From positions 184,749 through 248,748 of the forward strand of contig CAQGLR010000001.1 of assembly GCA_948794795.1 (NCBI GenBank): DNA of 64,000 nucleotides. The letters are read 5' to 3'. How positions within the stretch are numbered: the first letter of the stretch is position 1; each line of letters opens with the position of its first letter. The stretch is from an uncultured Lachnospiraceae bacterium (GTDB taxonomy: Bacteria; Bacillota; Clostridia; Lachnospirales; Lachnospiraceae). Under the pieces are notes generated by a model. That model did not search any database. It was not told the origin of the DNA and worked only from the letters and a program-made list of their open reading frames with translations. Positions 26,005 through 35,300 of this stretch are shown in pieces. A program made the position numbers and the translations under genes.

Positions 26005-26613
26005 ATGGACAGGTTAGACAGCCAGTTTGAGTTTATACGGGAAATAGATGGCTTAAAGAAAATATCCAGACAGACTTATTTAAGTGACGGAAGCCGTAAG
26101 GAAAATGACACTGAACATTCATGGCACCTTGCGCTTATGGCTGTCCTTCTTAGTGAATATGCCAATGAGAATGTAGACCTGCTGCGTGTTATTGCTATGG
26201 TGCTTGTACATGATATTGTTGAACTTGATGCAGGGGATACATATGCATATGATGAAGCAGGCAATGCTACAAAGCGTGAACGTGAGGTTGCTGCTGCAGA
26301 CAGGATTTTTAATATACTGCCGGCAGACCAGGCAAAGTATTTAAGAAGCCTATGGGATGAATTTGAAGAAGAATCTACACTAGAGGCGGAATTTGCACAT
26401 ACACTTGACCATGTACAGCCAATTATGCTTAATGATGCATCAGGAGCTAAAGCATGGAAGGAACATGCTGTAAAACTTTCACAAGTATTAAAAAGGAACA
26501 GCAGTACAGCAAAAGGTTCAGAAAAACTATGGGAGTATGCTTATAATAATTTTATAGAGCCTAATGTTAAAACAGGTTCTATAGAAAAGGATACAGATTA
26601 TAAATTAAAATAA
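26005..26613 (+). CDS. HD-domain phosphohydrolase (YfbR/HDDC2-like)
   Basis: A 202-residue HD protein of the YfbR/HDDC2 type, which in characterised members dephosphorylates deoxynucleoside 5'-monophosphates. The motif order is right: R (KISRQTYL), H in TEHSWHLALMA (about 34-44), HD in VLVHDIVELDAGDTYA (about 68-83) and a late D in HTLDHVQPIMLN (about 136-147). ATG 26005 lies after AAAGGGACAG; the 25945 start overlaps lexA and is not needed. Nucleotide-pool cleaning would fit its position behind lexA, but that link is inference. Confidence 0.82.
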   Translation: MDRLDSQFEFIREIDGLKKISRQTYLSDGSRKENDTEHSWHLALMAVLLSEYANENVDLLRVIAMVLVHDIVELDAGDTYAYDEAGNATKREREVAAADRIFNILPADQAKYLRSLWDEFEEESTLEAEFAHTLDHVQPIMLNDASGAKAWKEHAVKLSQVLKRNSSTAKGSEKLWEYAYNNFIEPNVKTGSIEKDTDYKLK

Positions 26614-26655
26614 TGTTCCCAGTATATCTGCAGGAACAGGAAGAGGCTAAACGAT

Positions 26656-27861
26656 ATGGGATTAGATATATTTGATATTAAAATATGTAAAAGTCCTGCT
26701 GCCATAAAAGATGAAAAGCTTAAAATAATGACACCAGGACCAGTACAGACAGCAGAAAATGTTATGGAAGCAAGAAGCCGTGCTTTTACAAACCCAGATT
26801 TAGATGAAAGTTTCTATGACTTTTATAAAGAAACATGTGATTTATTTGCAAAAGAACTTCACTCATCAGGTGATGTATATATCCTTGGAGGTGAAGGGAT
26901 ACTTGGGCTGGAAGCTGCTTGTGCATCCCTTACAGAACCAGGTGACAGGGTACTTGTAATTGATAATGGCATATTTGGAAAGGGATTTGCAGATTTTGTA
27001 TCAATATATCAAGGAGAACCTGTTTTATACATGTGTGATTACCACAGGCCCGTTGATGTAAATGCTTTAAAATCGTTTCTTGACAAAGATAGCGGCTTTA
27101 AATATGCAACAATTGTGCATAGTGATACCCCAAGCGGGGTTTTAAACCCAGTGGATAAAATATGCCCGCTTCTTAAATCATATGGGATACTTACAGTAGC
27201 TGACACAGTGACAGGAATGTTTGCAGAAGAACTTGATATAGATGCTTCTATGATAGATATTGCATGTGGAGGTTCACAGAAAGCACTGTCAGCACCTCCA
27301 GGGCTTACATTTGTCACAGTCAGCAAAGATGCAATGGAAGCAATGGAGGGCAGGAATACCCCAGTGCGTTCATTTTATGCAAACCTGCTGGCATTTAAGA
27401 CATATTATGAAGACAAATGGTTTCCGTATACAATGCCTGCCAGCTGTATTTATGGGCTTAGGACAGCACTTGACAATTTAATTGCTGATACAAACCACCT
27501 TTACAGGCATAAATGTATAGCTTCCGCAGTACGTAAGGCACTTGTAGCGGCAGGTCTGGAATTGTATCTGGAAGATGGATATGCATCTTCAGTTACTGTA
27601 GTAAATGTACCTGAAGGATTGGAGGACAGCCAGATACTTGGCAGGATGCGTACAGAATATGGGATAATGATAGCAGGATCCTTTGATATACTTGCAGGAA
27701 AAGTAATACGTATAGGACATATGGGAAATAACGCCAATGTAACAGATGTTGCAGAAACCCTTGATGCCCTTGGTAATGTTTTAACGGAGCTTGGTTTTAA
27801 ATGTAAGGCTGGCATGAAAGAAGTTTTCTTAAACAGCCTTGAAGCAGAAATGGTGGTTTAG
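26656..27861 (+). CDS. Class V aminotransferase (serine-pyruvate / alanine-glyoxylate type)
   Basis: A 401-residue fold-type I PLP enzyme. It opens KIMTPGPVQTAENVMEA, which matches the small-subunit start of the AGXT/serine-pyruvate branch. VYILGGEGILGLEAAC binds PLP phosphate, VADTVTGMFAEELD carries the PLP-pairing Asp region, and the Schiff-base Lys is in GGSQKALSAPPGL near residue 210. The C-terminal domain ends RIGHMGNNANVTDV, also family-typical. The substrate cannot be fixed; members also include phosphonate and phosphoserine-like enzymes. Stop and next start are one base apart, so it is co-translated with holA. Confidence 0.85.
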   Translation: MGLDIFDIKICKSPAAIKDEKLKIMTPGPVQTAENVMEARSRAFTNPDLDESFYDFYKETCDLFAKELHSSGDVYILGGEGILGLEAACASLTEPGDRVLVIDNGIFGKGFADFVSIYQGEPVLYMCDYHRPVDVNALKSFLDKDSGFKYATIVHSDTPSGVLNPVDKICPLLKSYGILTVADTVTGMFAEELDIDASMIDIACGGSQKALSAPPGLTFVTVSKDAMEAMEGRNTPVRSFYANLLAFKTYYEDKWFPYTMPASCIYGLRTALDNLIADTNHLYRHKCIASAVRKALVAAGLELYLEDGYASSVTVVNVPEGLEDSQILGRMRTEYGIMIAGSFDILAGKVIRIGHMGNNANVTDVAETLDALGNVLTELGFKCKAGMKEVFLNSLEAEMVV

Positions 27862-27862
27862 T

Positions 27863-28825
27863 ATGCACCGTCTAAAAGAAGATATTAAAAACAGGACATT
27901 CCATAAAGTATATCTTCTCTATGGGGAAGAAGAATATTTAAAAAAGCTGTACAGGGACGCCTTAAAAAACGCACTTCTTGAAAATAGCGATGAAATGAAT
28001 TATTCCTGCTTTGAAGGTAAAGATGCTGATATTTTAAAGATACAGGAAATTGCCAGTACATTGCCGTTTTTTAGTGATTACAGAGTTATAGTAATAGAAG
28101 ACAGTGGGCTCTTTAAGTCTGCCAGCAGTCTTGTAGATTACCTTCCAGACATGCCAGATTCTACAGTAATTATTTTTGTAGAAAAGGAAACTGACAAAAG
28201 GAATAAACTCTATAAATACGTTAATAAAGAAGGTATTGCTGCCAGTATGGAACAGATGGATACTGCTGGTATTAAACGCTTTATAGGTATTAACCTTAAA
28301 GAAAATGGAAAGAAGATGCGTGAAAGTACAGCAAGTTATTTTATACAACAGACAGGCAGTTCCATGTCTAATATAATAAATGAACTTGATAAGCTGGTTT
28401 CGTATACGTATGGGCGTGATGAAATCACTAAAGAAGATATTGATGCTATATGCTGTGTACAGGTAGCCAGCCATATATTCCAGATGATTGATTATGCTGC
28501 AACAGGAAATATAACATCTGCATTAAAGCTTTATAATGACCTGCTGGAACTACGTGAAAGCCCTATGTCAGTATTGTACCTGCTTACAAGGCATTTTAAC
28601 ATGCTGCTACAGGTTAAAATGCTTGGAGGACTGCAGAAAAGTGATATTGCATCAAAGCTTAAAATACCTCCTTTTGCCGCTGGAAAGTATATAAGCCAGG
28701 CAGGAAGGTTTGACAATATCCAGCTTAAATGTATGCTCGATGAATGTATTGAAACAGAATATAAATTTAAACGTGGGCTTATTGATGCACAGATAGGGGT
28801 TGAACTGCTCTTAGGGCGGATATAA
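27863..28825 (+). CDS. holA: DNA polymerase III subunit delta
   Basis: A 320-residue clamp-loader delta subunit. The N-terminal AAA-like region contains FHKVYLLYGEEEYLKK (degenerate nucleotide site, as normal for delta), then EIASTLPFFSDYRVIVIEDS, and TVIIFVEKETDKRNKLYK; the collar domain around residues 210-320 includes LLTRHFNMLLQVKML and the final IDAQIGVELLLGRI. I start at ATG 27863, one base after the previous stop, where the known family start (RLKEDI...) falls; the ribosome site GGTGG is weak, in line with coupling. Confidence 0.9.
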   Translation: MHRLKEDIKNRTFHKVYLLYGEEEYLKKLYRDALKNALLENSDEMNYSCFEGKDADILKIQEIASTLPFFSDYRVIVIEDSGLFKSASSLVDYLPDMPDSTVIIFVEKETDKRNKLYKYVNKEGIAASMEQMDTAGIKRFIGINLKENGKKMRESTASYFIQQTGSSMSNIINELDKLVSYTYGRDEITKEDIDAICCVQVASHIFQMIDYAATGNITSALKLYNDLLELRESPMSVLYLLTRHFNMLLQVKMLGGLQKSDIASKLKIPPFAAGKYISQAGRFDNIQLKCMLDECIETEYKFKRGLIDAQIGVELLLGRI

Positions 28826-28959
28826 GATTTATAATATGGCAAATTTTTGCAAAAATGTATAAAAATCCTATATCCTGAAAATAATATCCATAGCTTATAT
28901 TTAAGAATGTTAAAGGCATGCTTAATTTTGGGCAAATTTATTATATGGAGGCAAAAGTT

Positions 28960-29556
28960 ATGGATTTTAAAGAAAGCAGGACACGTGAAAACCTTATGAG
29001 GGCATTTGCAGGGGAAAGCCAGGCAAGGAACAGGTACACATTTGCAGCAGAACTTGCACAGCAGAATGGATTATTTGTTGTAAAAAAGATTTTTGACTTT
29101 ACAGCAGAACAGGAAAAAGAACATGCAGAAGTATTTTATAAGTTCCTTAAGGAAGCAGAAGGTGAAAATATAAATATTAATGCTGGATATCCTGTAAATA
29201 CATCAGGTGATGTACTAGCACAGCTTAAGGCTGCACTTCATAATGAATATGAGGAAGCAGACAGTGCATATAAAGAATTTGGTGATATTGCAAAAGAAGA
29301 AGGCTTTACGCATATTGCAGGTAAATTTTATTTAATTGCAGATATTGAGAAGATGCATGGCAGGCGTTTTGAAGAAATTGCAAAACTTATGGAAGAAGGC
29401 AAACTGTTTGTGTCTGATGTTAAAACAGGCTGGATGTGCCTTGGATGTGGATATGTAGTTGAATCAGATATTGCACCACAGAACTGTCCAGTATGTGACA
29501 GCGGGCAAGGGTTCTTTATAAGGATGTCTATGGCTCCATATGTATGTAACAGATAG
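28960..29556 (+). CDS. rbr: Rubrerythrin
   Basis: A 198-residue non-haem iron peroxidase protecting anaerobes from hydrogen peroxide. The ferritin-like four-helix domain has E-x-x-H ligands in AEQEKEHAEVFYKFLKE and ADIEKMHGRRFEEIAKL, and the N-terminal SRTRENLMRAFAGESQARNR block. The C-terminal rubredoxin domain has Cys pairs in WMCLGCGY and NCPVCDSG. All metal ligands are visible. GGAGG lies before ATG 28960. A BFD-type [2Fe-2S] protein is encoded convergently just downstream and could share redox traffic, though that is a guess. Confidence 0.94.
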   Translation: MDFKESRTRENLMRAFAGESQARNRYTFAAELAQQNGLFVVKKIFDFTAEQEKEHAEVFYKFLKEAEGENININAGYPVNTSGDVLAQLKAALHNEYEEADSAYKEFGDIAKEEGFTHIAGKFYLIADIEKMHGRRFEEIAKLMEEGKLFVSDVKTGWMCLGCGYVVESDIAPQNCPVCDSGQGFFIRMSMAPYVCNR

Positions 29557-29594
29557 TTTTTTAATATATATTGAAAGCAATGTTATGTAAAAAC

Positions 29595-29647
29595 CTGCCA
29601 GCCTGTATAAAAATAATAAGGATATCCTGGTTTATACAGGCTGGCAG
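29595..29647. terminator. Hairpin between rubrerythrin and BFD genes
   Basis: CTGCCAGCCTGTATAAA and TTTATACAGGCTGGCAG make a 17-bp stem. On the minus strand it is followed by GTTTTTA, so it should end the convergent BFD gene; the plus-strand side lacks a T-run but may still slow readthrough from rubrerythrin. Confidence 0.75.
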
Positions 29648-29670
29648 TGAGTTAATGCCATAACTGGCAA

Positions 29671-29844
29671 TTATGAAAACTCATCAATAAGGTGCTGTAT
29701 ATCTTCTGTACATGCACCACATACAGTTCCTGCACCAGTTTTTTCCTGTACTTCTTCCAATGTTTTTGCACCTGATTCAACAGCTTCCTTTATCATTCCA
29801 TTTGTTACACTGTTGCAGGCACATACAATTTTGTCCATATCCAT
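29671..29844 (-). CDS. BFD-like [2Fe-2S]-binding protein, 57 aa
   Basis: A short gene with a strong site (CGGAGGC, five bases before its ATG). The 57-residue product begins MDMDKIVCACNSVTNGMI and has the four-Cys pattern C-x-C (residues 8, 10) and VCGACTED (42, 45), the exact spacing type of bacterioferritin-associated ferredoxin/BFD [2Fe-2S] domains. Size and cysteines match single-domain members. Such proteins help release iron from ferritins or act as small electron carriers. It converges with rubrerythrin across a shared hairpin. I am confident it is a real gene; its partner is unknown. Confidence 0.85.
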   Translation of the reverse strand: MDMDKIVCACNSVTNGMIKEAVESGAKTLEEVQEKTGAGTVCGACTEDIQHLIDEFS

Positions 29845-30046
29845 GGTTTGCCTCCGTTTCCCTGTAGCAGGTACAATATAAATATCAGGTTATACCTGGA
29901 CAGAGGGTGTTATTTATATTTTACATATATTAATATGGCAGAATTTTTTTTATTTATACAAATAGTTGTTTTACTAATATACCATTTTTAAAATTTTTTA
30001 AAAAGCATAGCCGGCGATGTATAGAAATAAGAATGGGGGAATAAGA

Positions 30047-30379
30047 ATGGATGGTTATACATTAAGGAACCAGGAAAGAGAATTATATAATGTTACAATG
30101 AGGGATATCAGGGAATTTACAAATATTATGGCAGAAGATAATGATGAATTTATTGTATTGTATGCACCAGAGGAAATAAACGGAATTACTTTCCTGCAGG
30201 CAGCAAGATATGGGGAGGAAGACGAAATCAGTTTACAGGCAGGAATTATGAAAGATGGCAAACCTGATGTAATGGAAAAGACTGCTTCAAAAAAAGAGTG
30301 CCTGGATGCATTTACTAAATATTTTAAATATAAAGAAACTCCTGATTTATCTAGTTTTACACTTCTTAAGAGGATGTAA
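30047..30379 (+). CDS. Hypothetical protein, 110 aa
   Basis: An acidic, soluble 110-residue protein with no recognised family. It includes YNVTMRDIREFTNIMAEDND and FIVLYAPEEINGITFLQAAR, alternating strands and helices, then a Lys-rich helix. GGGGGA at 30035-30040 favours ATG 30047 over the in-frame ATG at 30017. It is followed after 17 bases by another small gene, so the pair is likely an operon. Confidence 0.6.
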   Translation: MDGYTLRNQERELYNVTMRDIREFTNIMAEDNDEFIVLYAPEEINGITFLQAARYGEEDEISLQAGIMKDGKPDVMEKTASKKECLDAFTKYFKYKETPDLSSFTLLKRM

Positions 30380-30396
30380 TACAGAGAGGTATATAT

Positions 30397-30645
30397 ATGT
30401 TATTTGGTAAAAAGAAAAAAGCAAGGCAGGAACTTGATAATTTATGGCGTTCCATGGAAATGAGCTGTGAAAATAATTATAAAGATATGGCACATGATAC
30501 ACTAAAAGAGTTTGAAGAACTTCTTGGACAATATTACCAGGAAGGCATAGTGGCACAATCTGAATATAACAGCAGGTATAAGAAACTTGAAGAGAAAAAA
30601 GAAGAACTCAAAGGGTATGACCATAAGCAGCATATTGGATGGTAA
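30397..30645 (+). CDS. Hypothetical coiled-coil protein, 82 aa
   Basis: A small, highly charged protein (KKKARQELDNLWRSMEM, then a Glu/Lys-rich end) with probable continuous helix and coiled coil over residues 10-75. GAGAGG precedes the ATG. It is the second of two small genes and is followed by a hairpin terminator shared with the convergent tRNA-Leu. No family recognised. Confidence 0.6.
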   Translation: MLFGKKKKARQELDNLWRSMEMSCENNYKDMAHDTLKEFEELLGQYYQEGIVAQSEYNSRYKKLEEKKEELKGYDHKQHIGW

Positions 30646-30688
30646 GGAAAACTGTTTTTGCCAGAAGATTATTTGAGATTGTAAAATT

Positions 30689-30731
30689 GAAAAAGGAAAA
30701 CCCTGTTATTCACAGAGTTTTCCTTTTTCTC
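30689..30731. terminator. Bidirectional intrinsic terminator
   Basis: AAAAAGGAAAAC pairs with GTTTTCCTTTTT around CCTGTTATTCACAGA. Runs of A on the left and T on the right suit both the small-gene pair (+) and the tRNA-Leu transcript (-). Confidence 0.8.
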
Positions 30732-30733
30732 AC

Positions 30734-30817
30734 TGCGGAAGATGGGACTTGAACCCACACGCCGTTTCCAGCACATGAACCTGAATCATGCCTGTCTGCC
30801 AATTCCAGCACTTCCGC
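30734..30817 (-). tRNA. tRNA-Leu (CAG)
   Basis: On the minus strand the acceptor arms GCGGAAG and CTTCCGC pair, with discriminator A. The anticodon stem CATGA/TCATG encloses TTCAGGT, anticodon CAG. The variable arm is long (TGCTGGAAACGGCG region), as in class II tRNA, and the T arm reads GTGGGTTCAAGTCCCAT. The 3' CCA is not encoded. Total 84 nt. Confidence 0.93.
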
Positions 30818-30943
30818 AAATATTTACTTGGACAACACCATAATATAATATCAGTAATAACTGGAAATGTCAACTGGATTTTCTGATTTTTTTGTAAAAT
30901 ATACTATAATTTATTAATTCAGACACTTATCACATTTTCTGTC

Positions 30944-30971
30944 TTGACTTCTATTTATTTTGCGGTAGAAT
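30944..30971 (+). promoter_or_regulatory. Promoter of the PrsA-like gene
   Basis: TTGACT at 30944-30949 and TAGAAT at 30966-30971 are 16 bases apart and lie 58 bases before the ATG of the foldase gene. Confidence 0.6.
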
Positions 30972-31028
30972 AAAGAATAGCGTTTTGTGTGAAAAAGTTA
31001 CGCAAGATTACATTTTGGAGGAGTAAAC

Positions 31029-32276
31029 ATGAATTCAGCAAAAAAATTAATGAACCAGCAAAATAAGACTGAAGATAATGCAAAAAAAGCGGATATGCCA
31101 GCGGCAGATAAAAGGGTACTGGGGGATGCAGGTGGTGGTAACAGTAAAAAGCCAATTATTCTTGGTGCAATATGCGTTATAGTAGTAATAGCGCTTTGTG
31201 TAGGTGTTGGCATACAACAGTTAAAACCACAAAGGGTACTTACAGTTAATAAGGAAAAGTTTACAATGGATGATATGATGTATCCTATATATGAGCGTGA
31301 AAGCACATATCTTCCTATGGAAGAAATGTACCAGTATTATATGGGGACATCTGTATGGGATGCTGCATACCAGGGAGAAGATACTTCTATTGCATCAGGT
31401 ACTCCTAATTCATCTGCCCTTAAACAGGAAATTATAAATAAAGAAACAGAATATGGGATTTTATATAATGAAGCAGTTAATGCAAAATATGAGCTTACAG
31501 AGGATGAGAAGAAGGATGCAGAGAAGCAGGCAGAAGATGCTTTAAAAGGTCTTTCAGGTGTACAGAAGTTAAAACTTTGCATTTCAAAGAAAAACCTTGT
31601 TTCAAGATTTGAGAAAAGAATACTTGCTGACAGGTATAAAGAAGACCAGAAGGAAATTTTAAATAAAGAAGTTGATGAGGATGCAGCAATCAAAGATATT
31701 TCAAAAGAGGACAACCGCCAGTATGACCTTGAGTATTATTATGTAGCCCTTTCAACAACAGACAGTGAGGGCAATTCAAAAGAACTTTCAGACAGTGATA
31801 AGAAAGAACTGGCAGATGAGATGAAAGACCTTTTAAAGAAAGCAGAAAAGGCAAAGGATTTCTCTAAACTTATAGAGGATGAAGAGAAATCTGATATTAA
31901 ATACAATACAGCCAGCTTCACTGAAAAGGCTGGATGGACATTTGTTTCTGATAAGAATTTAAAGAAAATAAAGGCTTTAAAGAATGGTGAAATATCAGAA
32001 GCATTTATAGATGACTCTGCAGGATATTATGTATTTGTTAAAATGACAGACAATAATTCTACAGAAAGCTATGAAACCGAATGTGATAATGCAATAAAAG
32101 CAGCACAGGAGAAAAAGTATGAAGAGTGGTATAATAGCCTTAAAGGTGGTTATACAGTCAAAGTAAATGATGAAATCTGGGATGATGTTACTATTGGTGC
32201 AGTTACAACAAGTATAGTTACAGCTGAAGACCTGCAGGCAATGAGTGAAGAGGCATCATCAGGTACTTCAGAATAA
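31029..32276 (+). CDS. Membrane-anchored PrsA/SurA-like foldase
   Basis: A 415-residue protein with a cytoplasmic charged tail (about 1-40), one membrane segment (PIILGAICVIVVIALCVGVG, about 41-61) and a large extracellular region. The region starts VLTVNKEKFTMDDMMYPIY, as in the SurA_N/PrsA N-domain, is helical with many Lys/Glu, and includes a parvulin-like section (DLEYYYVALSTT near 235, then AGWTF, SEAFIDDSAGYYVFVKM). Parvulin catalytic residues are not all evident, so it may work as a chaperone without isomerase activity. It would fold proteins leaving the Sec channel. GGAGGAG precedes the ATG. Confidence 0.7.
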   Translation: MNSAKKLMNQQNKTEDNAKKADMPAADKRVLGDAGGGNSKKPIILGAICVIVVIALCVGVGIQQLKPQRVLTVNKEKFTMDDMMYPIYERESTYLPMEEMYQYYMGTSVWDAAYQGEDTSIASGTPNSSALKQEIINKETEYGILYNEAVNAKYELTEDEKKDAEKQAEDALKGLSGVQKLKLCISKKNLVSRFEKRILADRYKEDQKEILNKEVDEDAAIKDISKEDNRQYDLEYYYVALSTTDSEGNSKELSDSDKKELADEMKDLLKKAEKAKDFSKLIEDEEKSDIKYNTASFTEKAGWTFVSDKNLKKIKALKNGEISEAFIDDSAGYYVFVKMTDNNSTESYETECDNAIKAAQEKKYEEWYNSLKGGYTVKVNDEIWDDVTIGAVTTSIVTAEDLQAMSEEASSGTSE

Positions 32277-32310
32277 CATTACTATACGCTAAGATGTGCC
32301 TGGGGATTGC

Positions 32311-32345
32311 CAGAATAAACAAAGCTTTGCATTTCTGGATTTTTA
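32311..32345 (+). terminator. Possible terminator after the foldase gene
   Basis: CCAGAA-T-AAACAAAGC/GCTTTG-CATTTCTGG can fold into a hairpin, followed by ATTTTTAAA. The stem is interrupted, so strength is uncertain. Confidence 0.45.
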
Positions 32346-32385
32346 AATACACCCTGTTTAGCAGATGAAATGGAGGATAAACACT

Positions 32386-35300
32386 ATGGGAAGTGTCAGA
32401 AGGATTTATGTTGAGAAGAAAGCACCTTATGCTGTGCGTGCCAGAGAGCTTAAAGAAGAGGTAAAACGTTATCTTGGTGTAAAAGGGCTTACAGCAGTAC
32501 GTGTGCTTATCCGTTATGATGTTGAAAATTTAAGTGAAGAAACTTATAAACAGGCGCTGGTTACAGTATTTTCAGAACCGCCTGTAGATAATTATTATGA
32601 GGAGAAGTTTAGTTATAAAGACGGAAGCCTTGTATTCTCGGCAGAATACCTTCCAGGACAGTTTGACCAGAGGGCTGATTCTGCAGAACAGTGTGTAAAG
32701 CTTTTAAATGAAAAAGAAAATCCAGTTATACGTTCAGCTGTTACTTACGTATTTGAAGGGGAAATTCCAGAAGAAGCAGCAAAGCGTATAAAAGAATACT
32801 GTATTAACCCTGTTGATTCACGCGAAACAGATGAAAATAAGCCAGAAACTTTAGTACAGGTATTTGATGAGCCTGCTGATGTTGCAGTTTTTGAAGGGTT
32901 TAAAGATATGCCTGGAACAGAGCTTAGGTCACTTTATGACTCATTAAACCTTGCAATGACATTTAAAGATTTCCTCCATATACAGAAGTATTTTGCGGGG
33001 GAAGAGAAAAGAGACCCATCTGTTACTGAAATCCGTGTATTAGATACGTACTGGTCTGACCATTGCCGCCATACAACATTCCTTACAGAACTTAAAAATA
33101 TAAAGTTTAAGGACGGATTTTATAAAGAGCCTGTTGTAAATGCATATAATGAATACCTTGATGCAAGACAAGAGCTTTTTAAAGACAGGCCAGATAAGTA
33201 TGTTTCACTTATGGATATTGCACTTATGGGCATGCGCAAGCTTAAGGCAGATGGCAAGCTTGATGATATGGAAGAATCAGACGAAATTAATGCATGTTCT
33301 ATAATTGTGCCAGTTGAAATAGATGGAAAGACAGAAGAGTGGCTTGTATTCTTTAAAAATGAAACACATAACCATCCAACAGAGATAGAGCCTTTTGGTG
33401 GTGCAGCAACATGTCTTGGCGGGGCTATACGTGACCCTCTTTCAGGACGTGGTTATGTATACCAGGCTATGCGTGTAACAGGGGCAGCAGACCCAACAGT
33501 TCCTATGAAGGATACATTGCCTGGAAAGCTTCCTCAGAGAAAAATTGTAACAGGTGCTGCCCAGGGATACAGTTCATATGGTAACCAGATAGGTCTTGCT
33601 ACTGGTCTTGTAAATGAAGTGTACCATCCAGATTATGTTGCAAAGCGTATGGAGATAGGTGCTGTTATGGGTGCTGCACCACGCCGCAATGTAATACGTA
33701 AAAATAGTGACCCAGGTGATATTATTATACTTCTTGGTGGGCGTACCGGGCGTGATGGGATAGGTGGTGCAACTGGTTCTTCAAAGGCACATACAACAAA
33801 GTCAATAGATGTATGTGGTGCAGAAGTACAGAAAGGAAATGCACCTACAGAACGTAAAATACAGCGTCTGTTCCGGCGTGAAGAAGCAAGCCTTATAATA
33901 AAGAAATGTAATGATTTTGGCGCAGGTGGTGTATCTGTTGCTATCGGTGAGCTTGCGGACGGTTTAAGGGTAAGCCTTGACAAAGTGCCTAAAAAATATG
34001 CAGGCCTGGATGGTACAGAACTTGCTATTTCTGAGTCACAGGAACGTATGGCAGTAGTAGTTTCTAAAGAAAATGTTGATAAAATGCTTAAACTTGCTGA
34101 AGAAGAGAACCTTGAAGCAGTAGTAGTGGCAGAAGTTACAGAAGAACCACGTCTTGTACTTTTATGGAGGGACAAGGTTATTGTAAATATATCAAGGGCA
34201 TTTCTTGATACCAATGGTGCACACCAGGAAACAGATGTTACTGTGGAAATTCCTTGCAGGGAGGACAATTATTTTGAACAGAAGAAAGATGTTTCTGATA
34301 TAAAGGGCACATGGCTTGGTACATTAAGTGACCTGAATGTATGCTCACAGAAGGGGCTTGTGGAGATGTTTGACAGCTCAATCGGTGCTGCAAGTGTTTA
34401 TATGCCATATGGAGGCAGGACACAGATGTCCCCTGTACAGACAATGGTTGCAAAACTCCCTGTGCTTTCAGGCAAATGTGATACAGTTACAATGATGAGT
34501 TATGGCATAGACCCATATCTTGCAAGCTGGAGCCCGTTCCATGGTTCTGTATATGCAGTTGTATCTTCAGTTGCCAAAATAGTTGCAGCAGGTGGTGATT
34601 ATAGTAAGATACGTTTTACATTCCAGGAATATTTCAGGCGTCTTGGTGAAGACCCAGAACGCTGGGGTGAGCCTATGGCAGCACTTCTTGGTGCTTATGA
34701 TGCACAGGTTAAACTTGGGCTTCCGTCAATAGGCGGCAAAGACAGTATGTCAGGTACATTTAATAATATTGATGTACCTCCTACATTATGTTCATTTGCA
34801 GTAGATATTGCCAAGGTACAGGATATTATTTCACCTGAACTGAAAGAAGCAGGCAATGTGCTTGTTAAATTTGATATAGAGAAAGACCAGTATTCACTGC
34901 CAGTATACAGCCAGCTTATGTCACTGTATGCAAGCATTAAAGAAATGTCTGATGCAGGAATAATTAAGTCAGCGTATGCCATAGGTTTTGGTGGTATATG
35001 TGAAGCAATAAGCAAAATGGCATTTGGCAATGGCCTTGGTGTAAAAATAGACAGCAGTGTAAGCAAAGAAGAACTATTTTCAAAAGATTATGGTTCAATT
35101 ATTGCAGAAGTTGCTACAGAAGACATTAACAAAATTACAGCAAGTTATAAGAAAATTGCAGATATTACAGACAGTGCAGAATTTGTATATGGTGATACAA
35201 ACATTTCAATAAAAGAAGCACTTGATGCATGGACATCAAGGCTTGAGAGCGTGTTCCCTACAAGGTCAGGGGTTGCACAGACAGAACTTGAAGACACTTT

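Noticed and set aside
32277..32385. Possible purine riboswitch before purL
   Set aside because: The leader is 109 bases with a weak hairpin only; no purine-aptamer three-way junction elements seen.
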